A DNA stretch of 64,000 nt, taken from contig MU832029.1 of the NCBI GenBank assembly GCA_029204225.1, positions 26,742-90,741 on the forward strand. The letters are read 5' to 3'. Shown in pieces: positions 12,187 through 20,619 of the stretch; position 1 is the first letter of the stretch, and each line of letters starts with the position of its first letter. The notes under the pieces were generated by a model that was given only the letters and a program-made list of their open reading frames with translations, was not told where the DNA came from and did no database searches. A program made the position numbers and the translations under genes. This stretch comes from Diphasiastrum complanatum. Its lineage: Eukaryota > Streptophyta > Lycopodiopsida > Lycopodiales > Lycopodiaceae.

Positions 12187-13203
12187 CTATGCCTCAGATT
12201 TTTGGGGGTCAATGTATCGGGCCTTAGCATCCTGATAGATCACCCTTTTTCCCAGTGCTTTGGCTTCGCTGAAAACCTTCCTCCTTTCGGCAACTTGCAT
12301 AGGTGTGAGATCATCGTCCATGAAGACAAGGGTACCTCTCAGCCTAGCTCGTAGCCTAAGGACAGCTTGCCGCTCCTCTATTCCCGTGAACCGTATGATG
12401 AGTGTAGTTGGATCTCTTTTAGTTCTCCACGCTTTTTCCATTCCGTTGTGATGGTGGGAAAGTGTATCCGTAAGGAAACTGGATGCTTCGGTAATTGGAG
12501 CCTTAGTATCTTCAATTCCTCGCACCCGCACATTCAGAGATTTATACTTCCGCATTTCTTCTTTGGATATGGTGGCTGAGATGACGCTATTGAAAGTGTG
12601 TGTACCTTCTTTACCGTCTTCTTTGAATAGAGAGGCCCATGTTTTGGCTTCTGCCTTATGTTGCTCAATCCGTTCCTCCAATTCTTGGATCTTTGTGGTG
12701 CTGGCTGGTTCTTCTTTTCTGCTCAAGGTCTCTTCCAAAGATATGATCCGGGCCATCATAGTTTGCTTCTGGATTGCCATAGCTTGTATTGTGGTTTTCA
12801 ATTGACCCGTTTCCATCCTTAGGTAGCTAGATTCCAGTGTAATCTGTTCCATGCAAGAGAGAAGGTACTGTTCAAATGCTTTTGTAGGAGAGTAGGCTTC
12901 TTTAGGGAATGAGAGAGGATAATGGGAGGGGGCAGGAGAACCATGGAGAAAGGAGAGGGCCAAGGAAGAGGGGGGAGGGCTGTGAGCAGGCAGCGAGGGG
13001 TTGGGAAGGGCCAGCGAGGGGGCGGGAGTAGGCTGAGCAGACAGCGAGGGGGTGGGAAGGGCCAGCGAGGGGGTGGGAGAGGTGGTGGGACAGGGAGTAG
13101 GCAGCGAGGGGGTGTGTGAAGGGCCGGCGACAGGCTGCAAAGGAGAGGGAGGGGGTAGCGAAGGAGAGGGAGGGGAGCGAGGGCTCCCCTTTTTTCTGGC
13201 CAT
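12187..13203 (-). CDS. LINE B ORF1 protein (338 aa)
   Basis: This is an RNA-binding-type ORF1 protein. It starts MARKKGSPRSPP and has an unusually long N-terminal region (residues about 5-110) of Pro/Ser/Ala-rich repeats built on SLALPTPSL-like units. A heptad-rich coiled coil follows (about 120-215, with ISLEETLSRKEEP and IQELEERIEQHKAEAKTW), then a folded C-terminal domain (about 235-338) with LNVRVRGIEDTK, LRLRARLRGTLVFMDDDLTP and YQDAKARYIDP. The architecture resembles L1 ORF1p (coiled coil, then RRM-like and C-terminal domains), which trimerises and coats LINE RNA. The frame is intact. ORF2 begins about 51 bp after its stop. Confidence 0.85.
   Translation of the reverse strand: MARKKGSPRSPPSPSLPPPSPLQPVAGPSHTPSLPTPCPTTSPTPSLALPTPSLSAQPTPAPSLALPNPSLPAHSPPPSSLALSFLHGSPAPSHYPLSFPKEAYSPTKAFEQYLLSCMEQITLESSYLRMETGQLKTTIQAMAIQKQTMMARIISLEETLSRKEEPASTTKIQELEERIEQHKAEAKTWASLFKEDGKEGTHTFNSVISATISKEEMRKYKSLNVRVRGIEDTKAPITEASSFLTDTLSHHHNGMEKAWRTKRDPTTLIIRFTGIEERQAVLRLRARLRGTLVFMDDDLTPMQVAERRKVFSEAKALGKRVIYQDAKARYIDPQKSEA
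12915..13140 (-). repeat. GC-rich short tandem repeat encoding the Pro-rich N-terminus of ORF1
   Basis: Units like GGGCCAGCGAGGGGGTGGGAA recur about eight times with variation. In this copy they lie inside the ORF1 frame. In other copies of the family (E, L, N, P) different GC-rich repeats occupy the equivalent place at or just before ORF1. Confidence 0.7.
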
Positions 13204-13285
13204 GGAGACCTCTGAGTGTGATGGAGGTCAGAGGGGAGGTGAGTGCGACTAGGGTAGGGCGAGCTAGGCCAGGGCAGCAGCCATT

Positions 13286-13288
<3 letters not shown>

Positions 13289-13368
<80 letters not shown>
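13289..13368. repeat. (GA)n tract, 5' flank of LINE B
   Basis: About 40 GA units directly abut the 5' leader of LINE B. Beyond it the sequence is unrelated AT-rich DNA, so this is the outer edge of the original microsatellite. Confidence 0.95.
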
Positions 13369-13376
<8 letters not shown>

Positions 13377-14549
13377 TCCTTTTTTTTTGTGAGGGTAGGG
13401 AATGAGATGAAACATAATTTACAATCTAGAGCACTACGTAGGAGTGATTATTGCTTATTAATAATTAGCACTAGGTAATAGGTTAGATTAGTGTCAGATA
13501 ATAGAATCTAGATTAGTGTGTGATTACTATTTAGTGTGCGATTAGTGTAATGTTAGATTTATCGGAGAGTTGAGACCATGTCGAGCGATGTTACATGATC
13601 CTTTAGTCATCAGTGTATGTGTTGTATAGTATTGATCGTGACAATAGGTGGGACTTAGGAGTTAGTTTCAGGATTGATCGTTGATTGATTGTAACGTACT
13701 TTGCAATATAAACACTGAAAAAGCACTTGTTTTTGCTATAATAGAAGGCTAGAAAAAAAAAAACCGTAAAACTGATTTGCCAATTTTTTCTTGTTTCAAA
13801 CCCTTTTTGAAAAGGTGTTCGCAAAGGTACATGAAACATTGTTTCCAACCGCTTTCCTAAGATAGATATCCAGCGTATCTAGCTTGTTGTTTTACATCTT
13901 GATGGTTAAGCCGCTACTTGTTGGCAAATTCATCGTCAAGATCCTTCTTATATACAGATTGCTTTTTGTTGTTATTTACATCTAGCTATGATTGATCCAT
14001 AGTGACTAGTATGACAACGGGATACTTTTCAAAGTTTATAGCAAAGTGGTAATTTGTTGACTGACTCTACTCATTTTATGGAGCTTTCTTATTTGTTTTC
14101 TGATGTTTAGCAAGATGAGCTTATCTCTAGGTTCTTTGTTGGTTCATGTGGGCCTTTACAATATGTCGTCTCCTGCTTTTCACATATTTCTTTATCAAAG
14201 TATGTTTCTTGCTATACCCAGGGGCCAGAGCAGTCTTTTCCTTTTGTTGTCTAACCTTCAGGGGAGCTTGTGACACACCCTATTCCTACCCATATTGCTT
14301 TCCCCAAGTGCTCGAGGTTTCTCATCTTCTCGGCTTGCTTTCATCACTCGAGGTCCTCCTGTTGAGTTTGTTGAGATGCGTGATAAGTGCCTATGTTTTC
14401 ATTGGAAGAGTTTTGACCATCTTGCCCATGCTTGTCCTTAGCGCCCTGCTTTTACCATTGTTATTCATTTTCATGATGTTCATGATTCCAAGGATTGTGT
14501 TAGGGGTCTTACTGGCAACATTAGCAAGCAACACCTTAGTTACATTCAT
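13369..14549. other. unassigned AT-rich DNA with a possible gag knuckle relic
   Basis: No gene was identified. At about 13750-13850 lies a copy of the GTTTCAAA-type short repeat. On the + strand at about 14385-14440, one frame reads CLCFHWKSFDHLAHACP, which matches a CCHC zinc knuckle in which the second Cys codon TGC has become TGG. It may be a relic of a retroelement gag or nucleocapsid. The open frame at 14146-14685 over the same DNA is hydrophobic and matches nothing I know. Confidence 0.3.
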
Positions 14550-14836
14550 CAATAGAAGGAGAGAGCACACCAAAACCCCTAAGAATATTTCACAAATTGT
14601 ATTCATCAAAGAGATAAGGATATACATATATAAAGTCTCATCTTTTTTTTTTTCGGGGGGGGGGGGGGGCACCGCTGCATGGTAGTTCGGTCCCCGTTAC
14701 GGGATGCATGTCCCGACTCTCTATCCACTTACTGACGTATACAATACACGTAAAGCAAAATATACTAGATTGCTAAATACGGTAATACTAGTCAAGTGTT
14801 TAGATAAACTGGACTTATTTACTCAACACTCTCCCT
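14550..14836 (-). repeat. probable 3' LTR of the outer Ty1/copia element
   Basis: On the minus strand a purine-rich AAGGGAGAG precedes TGTTGAGTAAATAAG, a typical copia polypurine tract and LTR start, just after the end of the RNase H frame. The LTR contains TTTATATATGTATATCC (TATA-like) and an AATACAATT-type polyadenylation region. It also contains a run of 15 G (sense C) at about 14656. The far end is estimated. Confidence 0.6.
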
Positions 14837-14852
14837 TAAGTCCTAGTTTATG

Positions 14853-15016
14853 TTATATACAAATAGCTTTTCTCTAAAAAGCTCAAACTTATCAACAGTT
14901 ATTGGCTTAGTAAATATGTCTATTAGCTGGTCTTCTGTCCTGCAATGCACCACACCTATTTCATTAGATAGCAGCTTTTCCCTAATGAAATGGTATATAA
15001 TTTCTGTGTTTTGTGT
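14853..15016 (-). pseudogene. outer copia: C-terminal end of RNase H
   Basis: The minus frame reads IIYHFIREKLLSNEIGVV, then HCRTEDQLIDIFTKP, and ends in YNIN and a stop. This is the standard C-terminus of a Ty1/copia polyprotein. The rest of the RNase H is 4.2 kb away at 19262-19700, separated by an inserted copia. Confidence 0.8.
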
Positions 15017-15540
15017 GCATGAAATAGAAGCCTAAGGATCTAGGATCTTAACTATTCAATCACACAAAGCATTCTCAAAAGAAAGAGAGAGATGGCTAGA
15101 AACCCTCTTGTAGAAACTCGTGGACAGCCAAGGAGAATAGTCAGTATTGCTTACAAAAGTGTCTCATACAAATGGGATGCACACATATATATAGTCCAAG
15201 ATGACTATCTAACTTCATGACTATTGGCTATCCAACTACTTAACTATTGGCTTTCCAACTACTTGACTATTGACTATCCAACTACTTGACTACTGACTAT
15301 CCAACTTTCTATAAGTTACATAGAAAGAATAAGGTACCTCCAATATGTCAAGTTGGGGTACTTAATGTCAGAATTAGGCCTAGTGGACCCATGAGTCCCT
15401 ACCAAGTTAATTTCATACTAACTTAGCTAACTCTAAGTTCAGTAGGCCTAATATAATAAATGACCATGGTTACACAACTCTCGACCTTTTGGGTCAAAGT
15501 AACCTATGGTAATGTAAGCAATTCCATTTACATTCCAACA
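15017..15540 (-). repeat. 3' LTR of the inner copia (about 524 bp)
   Basis: It runs from TGCATGAAATAG to CATTCCAACA on the + strand, so the minus strand starts TGTTGGAATG. It contains several diverged copies of a unit like CCAACTACTTGACTATTGACTAT. It aligns closely with 19011-19261 over the first 250 bp. Confidence 0.8.
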
Positions 15541-15779
15541 CCCTCCTTAAATGGAAATGCATAACATAACATGAAGTAACTTCTCGAAAGAGAAAAATGC
15601 AACTTGCTGTCCGAACTTCATGTCGCCAAATAAACTTCGCACCGAAGTAGGGAATCTCATCCCCAATCATGTCCAACATATAAAAGGAAAAGAATGCATA
15701 ATAATGAAGCATCAAGTCGAAGGGTGAGGATTTGCATGCTCCATTCGAAGTAGGGAACCAACATAAACTCGGCAATAAG

Positions 15780-16379
15780 TCAAAACATGGACCTGTAATC
15801 CATCATAGGCTCCCACATCATTCGAAAATATTTCTTACCATAAGGACAATAAAAAAGAGTACCAAACTCTTTTGGCATCACATCCTCCCAAACCTTACCA
15901 TCAATGACTTGCTCACGTAGAATAGGCAATGTACCAACATCATGATGAAGAGTAAGTGTAGAACCAAAAAAATCAGCATGAGGTACTGATTTTAAAGAGG
16001 CATGTGCCTTCCTTTCGTAGTAAGACATATCTTTGCTGTCCTGCAAAGTCTCCAATAGCCGACAAGGAACTGTTATGGGCTGTTCAACACTTTGCTGCCC
16101 AAAGTGTTCCCAACATGGACCATGTTGTCCATAATCTTCCGTAGGCTGTTCCTGAAGCATAATGGATTGCTCATGATGTAAAATGGGCTGTAAATGACCA
16201 AAAGAAGATGACTGAAATTGCTGTCCAACGTCTTCATCATAAAAATTTGGCAAACTATCAAGAGATGCATCAACGATGGTGTCATCAAAGCTGTCCCTCG
16301 AAGAGGTATGGGATGACATAGAAGATTCTTCAAGTAATGAAAAATTCTCTCCAATCATTCTTACCATACCAAACTTCAT
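15780..16379 (-). pseudogene. inner copia: region after integrase
   Basis: An open minus frame of 199 codons starts MKFGMVRMIGENFSLL and is rich in Ser, His, Gln and Asp. It lies where copia elements carry the low-complexity linker between integrase and reverse transcriptase. Its second half (MSYYERKAHASLKS onward) has no recognised domain. RT motifs are absent downstream. Confidence 0.5.
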
Positions 16380-16436
16380 AAAGAGTTAATACCTTCAAGG
16401 CTTTAGTAGGACACCGATTACTAATGTAAGCCGCCG

Positions 16437-16679
16437 TTATAACCGCTTCAGCCCAAAACTTGTGAGGTAGCCCTTTGCCTTGAGCATGCATCGAGCCATC
16501 TCCATAATAGTGCGGTTCTTTCTTTCGGCAACACCATTTTGTTGAGGTGTGTAAGGGGTTGTCATTTGATGATGGATACCTTTGCTTTGAAGATAAGTAC
16601 CGAACGTATTCTTTATATATTCCCCTCCTCGGTCGGTACGTAAGGTTTTCAAAGAGTGCCCATATTGATTTTCTATCAT
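16437..16679 (-). pseudogene. inner copia: second half of the integrase core
   Basis: The frame has LKTLRTDRGGEY (second catalytic Asp), TPYTPQQNGVAERKNRTI (catalytic Glu) and MEMARCMLKAKG. It is separated from the first half (LVHSDVCGPM at the end of 16724-18004) by a break at about 16680-16724. Confidence 0.85.
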
Positions 16680-16723
16680 TGCTAGAAAATCCTTTAAGCG
16701 TTAAAAAACTTCAGATTTTGCCT

Positions 16724-18004
16724 TCATAGGATAAATCCATGTAAATCTTGAAAGGCAAAGTACTTACACCTTCCAATGGATTCGGTCCTCATTGGACCAC
16801 ATACATCACTATGAACCAAATCAAATTTGCCATCAATTCGAATAGTTCCATCAATTGGAAAAGCTTGCCTTTGAAATTTTCCAAGTATGCATCCTTCGCA
16901 TACATGTCCTTCGAGATGCTCAATATTAGGAATGTCTTCAACCATATTGAATCTTTTCAACATCTTCAAGCTAGCAAAGTTGAGATGTCCAAACCTAGCA
17001 TGCCATAATTCAGCCAACTCCAAAGAATGTGAACTTGATGCAACAAGACAAAAAGATGGTGAAGCTCTTCGCTCATAGGTATCCATAAGGAACAATCCAC
17101 CACGTAATGTTCCCGAAGCAATGATCATAAGAGATATCTTTGGGTCTTTGATAAGACATTTGTCTTCTTTGAATTCCACAACCAATCCTTGGTTCATAAT
17201 TGTAGAGACCGAAATGAGATTCTTTTTTATTTTTGGAACATAAAGTACATTACGAATGTACTTCTCCTCACCATCAGGTAAGATAATGGGGATCACTCCA
17301 ATACCTTTGATAGGATAAGAGGTGTTATCAACACCTTGAACTTTGCTTCCATCATGCACTTTCACAAGCTTTGTGAAGACCTCTTTGTGATAAGTCATAT
17401 GGCGTGTGGCACCGCTATCAATCACCCAATCAATAGATGAAAAAACGGCAACTTGTAAAGCTGAAGATGAGCTGTTTTCTGCTGAGAAACCAGCAAGATT
17501 TGAAGTGGCAGAAATCTCGTCTTTAGGAGAGATGAGATTATTAGTGACAAAAGCATAATCATTATTGAAAAGATTATCCTCCTTTCCAAATTGTTGTTCC
17601 AAAGTAATGATTGCGGTACTTGTATCGTTACCTTTCTTTTTCTCCTTTGCAAGCCTCTTCCTACATTCATTGATGTGATGCCCAAACTTCTTGCAATAGT
17701 GGCACTTACCGTTCTTCTTGGAGCCTTGATCTTGAGCTTCCTTAGATTTTTGATCATCTTTGGAAGTTTTGAAAGAAGGATTCCCTTTCCACTTGCCTTT
17801 GCCTTTGCCTTTTGCCAAGAAAGCTTGATCTTCTTGTTCACCAAAGTTGATCCTTGTTTGCTCTTCTTGAAGAAGTAAGCCAACAAGTTCATCGAAGGAG
17901 ATTTGCTGTCCCCTAAGAGAAATACTCAATGATGACACAAATGGAAGGTAGGAATCAGGAAGAGAGTTGAGAGTAAGTAATAGATACAAATTGTGAGTTC
18001 TCAA
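16724..18004 (-). pseudogene. inner copia: gag end, zinc knuckle, protease, start of integrase
   Basis: This frame of 426 codons carries, in order, the gag C-terminal half (LRGQQISFDELVGLLLQEE), a CCHC knuckle CHYCKKFGHHINEC at residues 101-114, an aspartic protease with WVIDSGATRHMTYH (Asp at about 196), GAG-pre-integrase (LWHARFGHLNFASLKML; CEGCILGKFQRQAFP) and the first integrase Asp in LVHSDVCGPM. Upstream it is separated from the gag N-terminus by frameshifts near 18004-18193. Confidence 0.85.
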
Positions 18005-18552
18005 TCACCTCATCAATACTAAGAAGCTCCTCTCGAAGATCCTTGATCTTCGTCAAGTGGTTTGTAAGCAAATCACCTTCTTGCATCTTCAAGATAGAAA
18101 GTTGATTTCGAAGATATACCACTTTTGCCGCATTCTTTACTTGAAACATCTTTGCAAGAGTCTCCCAAGCACTTTTGGAAGTCTTGCATTATCTAATATG
18201 TGGAAGGATAGATCTCTTCACTGATAATGCAATGACGGAATGTGCTTGTGCATCTTCGTCGATCCCACTTCTTTTGCTGATCTGAAGACACCTCAGTAGA
18301 TGATGAAGTAGTTGTTCTAGATGGTGTAATAGGTGCCAAGGTAGGCTGCCTCTCTTCGTCACCATTAACTACTTCCCACAAACCTTTAGCAATTAGAAGG
18401 TTCTTTATCATGTAGCACCACAAGGAATAGTTTGTGCCATCCAGCCTATTTTCATTAAATAAAGAACCAATAGACTCAGATTCTTTAGCCATAACAGAAA
18501 AATCAGCTTGTAGTAGATAGGAAATAGACATTCCAAGACAAAATCTACTCAA
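17955..18552 (-). pseudogene. inner copia: gag N-terminal part, frameshifted
   Basis: The minus frame 18552-18193 contains FNENRLDGTNYSLWCYMIKN and LIAKGLWEVVNGD, the usual start of a copia gag. The frame 18149-17955 continues with YLRNQLSILKMQEGDLLTNH. At least two frame changes break the gag. Gag proteins build the virus-like particle in which reverse transcription takes place. Confidence 0.75.
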
Positions 18553-18997
18553 AGGGCAGCAACCTCAAAGCTGAAATTATGAGCACAATAGATTGCAATA
18601 CTCCACATGCAATTTGCTCAACAAGTAATGAAATAGGTGGCTGATTTCTGCACAAAAAACAGAATGCTCACAAATAGGTAGACTTCGAATGAAGCCAAAA
18701 CCAAAACCAAAAATTTGTGGCTGAAAAGAGTGCACACTATGTGCATATAGAGCTGATGGTAGCGCCCTACTCCAAGCTCACCAACAGGGAAATTTTAGCA
18801 AGAAATGTGTTCAAAACACATGTATCTTCATTTAAGAAGTAAATCCGAAATTTTCAGCATGTAATTGAGTCAAGATTACGTGCAATTGGTTTGAGCATGG
18901 GCACCCTACTGCTAGCTCTCAAATAAGTGAAGGTGCCCTGCAATTTCCTGCAAAAAAGCTATAAGAAGATGAACAGATTCTTATATGATCACCGAAA

Positions 18998-19010
18998 GGC
19001 TCTGATACCA
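18998..19010 (-). other. primer binding site of the inner copia
   Basis: The minus strand reads TGGTATCAGAGCC immediately after the 5' LTR end (CCTACA). This is the standard site complementary to the 3' end of plant initiator tRNA-Met. Confidence 0.9.
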
Positions 19011-19261
19011 TGTAGGAAATAGAAGCCTAAGGATCCAGGATCTTAACTATTCAATCACACAAAGCATTCTCAAAAGAAAGAGAGAAATGGCTAGAAACCC
19101 TCTTTTAGAAACTTGTGGACAGCCAAGGAGAATAGTCAGTATTGCTTACAAAAGTGTCTTATACAAATGGGATGCACACATATATATAGTCCAAGATGAC
19201 TATCTAACTTCATGACTATTGGCTATCCAACTACTTGACTATTGGTTGTCCAACTACTTGC
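19011..19261 (-). repeat. truncated 5' LTR of the inner copia
   Basis: The first 250 bp match the left LTR with few differences. The match stops within the CCAACTACTTG repeats, where the sequence jumps into outer-copia RNase H. About 270 bp of LTR are missing, which points to a deletion or recombination at this edge. Confidence 0.8.
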
Positions 19262-19860
19262 TCGAACCACACCTATTTCATTAGATAGCAGCTTTTTCCT
19301 AATTATTCTGTGTTTTGTGCGTGCACGGAATACAAGATTCTTTGCTACCTGATGGTGCTCTAACTGTCACATCTGATCGTAGTGGGCTTTCTTTGTGGGA
19401 TGCCATTGTCTTCTAACATTCTTCTCAACCATATCACCTCCTATGTGGCTGAGCATAGCGCTTTATATTCGGCTTCTGTTGTAGATAAAGCAATTGTCTC
19501 CTTTCTTGCTAGACCAAGAAAATGCACCATTATCCAAATGAAAGATATAGCCTGTGGTGGATTTCCTGTCATCAACACAACCTGCCCAGTCTGAATCAAC
19601 ATAGTCCTGTAAAGTTGGTAAAGCACGTCTTTTCTCATAAAATAGTCCATAAGTTGCTGTGCCTTTGACATAGCAAAGTATTCATTTTGCTGCTTTCCAA
19701 TGCACCTCCCTAGGCGTGGCCACGAATTGACTTACTCGGCTAGCTGCATAACTTATGTCTAGATGTGTTGTGGTAAGATAAATTTAACAACCAATCAACT
19801 GCCAAAATAACGTAGCATCCACCAAATCACTGCTGTAGTTATGATGGCTAATCCTTTGTA
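19262..19860 (-). pseudogene. outer copia: end of RT and RNase H
   Basis: On the minus strand, in broken frames, are FVATPREVHWKAAK and GTATYGLFYEK, then DYVDSDWAGCVDD-like sequence, GLARKETIALSTTEAEYKAL, and close to 19262 VAKNLVFRARTKH. These are the RT-RNase H connection and RNase H of a copia polyprotein. The last about 65 bp before 19262 repeat the sequence that precedes the inner LTR on the other side (14945-15016). Confidence 0.75.
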
Positions 19861-20440
19861 GGAGTCCGAACTATTTGGGAAAAAGACAACTTTCCTAGGA
19901 ATGATTGCCCTTAAAAGTATACTGTATGCTTACTACTGTAAAAATTTCTGTGGTTTGATTTGTACTCATTTCTAGATTCCTAGGGAGCTTTTACCCTAGT
20001 TTAAACACACCGTCTAGACTCAAACATTATTTAACCTTAAGCCTTAGTTCATGTCCTTATGTTGTTCCTCTAGCAAGCCAAAAAATGGCTCTTCTTTTTA
20101 GCCCAATGCAGCCAGCACATCTTTTAGAGAATTTCAGATTCATGTTCTAGAGAAGAATTTTTTTAGAGAAGTTCTTCTGGCACAGCAATCATGACAATGT
20201 TCAAGAGATGAAATGTTTCATCCTCTTTTCTGTTGTCCCACAACAAATTTACCAACCTATTTTAGGACTGCAAAACTTACTATAGCCAAGAAGCTTTGTT
20301 AGATGTAGGTTAGTTTCATGAGTCTGCATTGATTGATATTGTTTTTATGTTGGAGACTTATGATACTTGTTATATGAATGTTTATCCTAAGTTTCTGTTC
20401 ACCTGCTATCTCAAATTTATGTTTATTCTTGTCATTGCAG
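19861..20440. other. non-coding DNA upstream of the first ABCC exon found
   Basis: No transposon was recognised. The last 10 bp (TCATTGCAG) form a good splice acceptor, so at least the right part is intron. Confidence 0.5.
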
Positions 20441-20619
20441 ATTGAGTCATCATTGCTTTCCTCCTTAACATGGCTTACGATCGCATGCATGCTTTATTTC
20501 GAAACCAAAGCATATGTGAGGGAGTATATGTGGCTGTTTCGTTTTGGGATGCTATATGCTCTTGTTGCACAAGCCGTGAAGTTTCAGTTCATTTTTGGCC
20601 TTAGAGACATCTATAATCG
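20441..20619 (+). CDS. ABCC exon: TMD0 helices
   Basis: The exon has 179 bp (59 codons plus CG), follows TCATTGCAG and precedes GTAATA. It encodes IESSLLSSLTWLTIACML, then YFETKAYVREYMWLFRFGML, then YALVAQAVKF and GLRDIYN. The ETKxYxxExxWxxRFGxxYALV pattern is characteristic of the last part of TMD0 in plant ABCC1/2 proteins. The strongly hydrophobic stretches fit two transmembrane helices. Acceptor phase is 0 and donor phase 2, which fits the next exon exactly. Confidence 0.88.

Larger units (their letters stand above)
8515..13288 (-). mobile_element. LINE copy B, nearly complete, flanked by (GA)n on both sides
   Basis: This is a 4.8-kb non-LTR retrotransposon on the minus strand. In sense order it has a short 5' leader, ORF1 (13203-12187), a gap of about 50 bp, ORF2 (12135-8663, one frameshift) and a 3' UTR of about 150 bp that ends in a stem-loop and ATTAATAAAA. 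The left flank is (GA)n/(GAAA)n at 8435-8514 and the right flank is (GA)n at 13289-13368. Apart from one frameshift near 11155-11290 it looks full-length, so it is either young or decayed recently. Confidence 0.9.
15017..19261 (-). mobile_element. inner Ty1/copia element, lacking RT and RNase H, nested in another copia
   Basis: The element is flanked by two related LTR sequences (15017-15540 and 19011-19261). A tRNA-Met-type primer binding site (TGGTATCAGAGCC on the minus strand) lies inside the right LTR and a polypurine AAGGAGGG lies inside the left LTR. The internal part codes in sense order for gag, zinc knuckle, protease, GAG-pre-integrase and integrase, in broken frames. No reverse transcriptase or RNase H is seen, so the element is a deletion derivative. 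The right LTR is about half the length of the left one and its flank is rearranged. Confidence 0.85.

Noticed and set aside
12922-13376. GC-rich, evenly spaced repeats before ORF1 as a CRISPR-like array (also 56640-56967 and 58023-58292)
   Set aside because: Units are directly adjacent, without spacers of constant length, and the host is a plant. They are minisatellite-type repeats in LINE leaders.
14146-14685. Hydrophobic 179-codon open frame as a membrane protein gene
   Set aside because: It runs through a retroelement-like knuckle relic in another frame, ends in the G run of a copia LTR and matches no family I know.
14656-14720. Sequence after the G run (TGCATGGTAGTTCGGTCCCC) as a tRNA-like element
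   Set aside because: TTCG-type words suggested a T arm, but no acceptor or anticodon stem can be formed and the place is inside a copia LTR.
14945-15016. The 65-bp overlap on both sides of the inner copia as a target-site duplication
   Set aside because: Copia target duplications are about 5 bp, the two sides differ at several positions and the right LTR is truncated, so a rearrangement is more likely.
1-20440. Search for N-terminal ABCC exons upstream of 20441
   Set aside because: No segment with the expected N-terminal TMD0 wording and splice borders was found. The exons may be upstream of the window or too diverged to see by eye.
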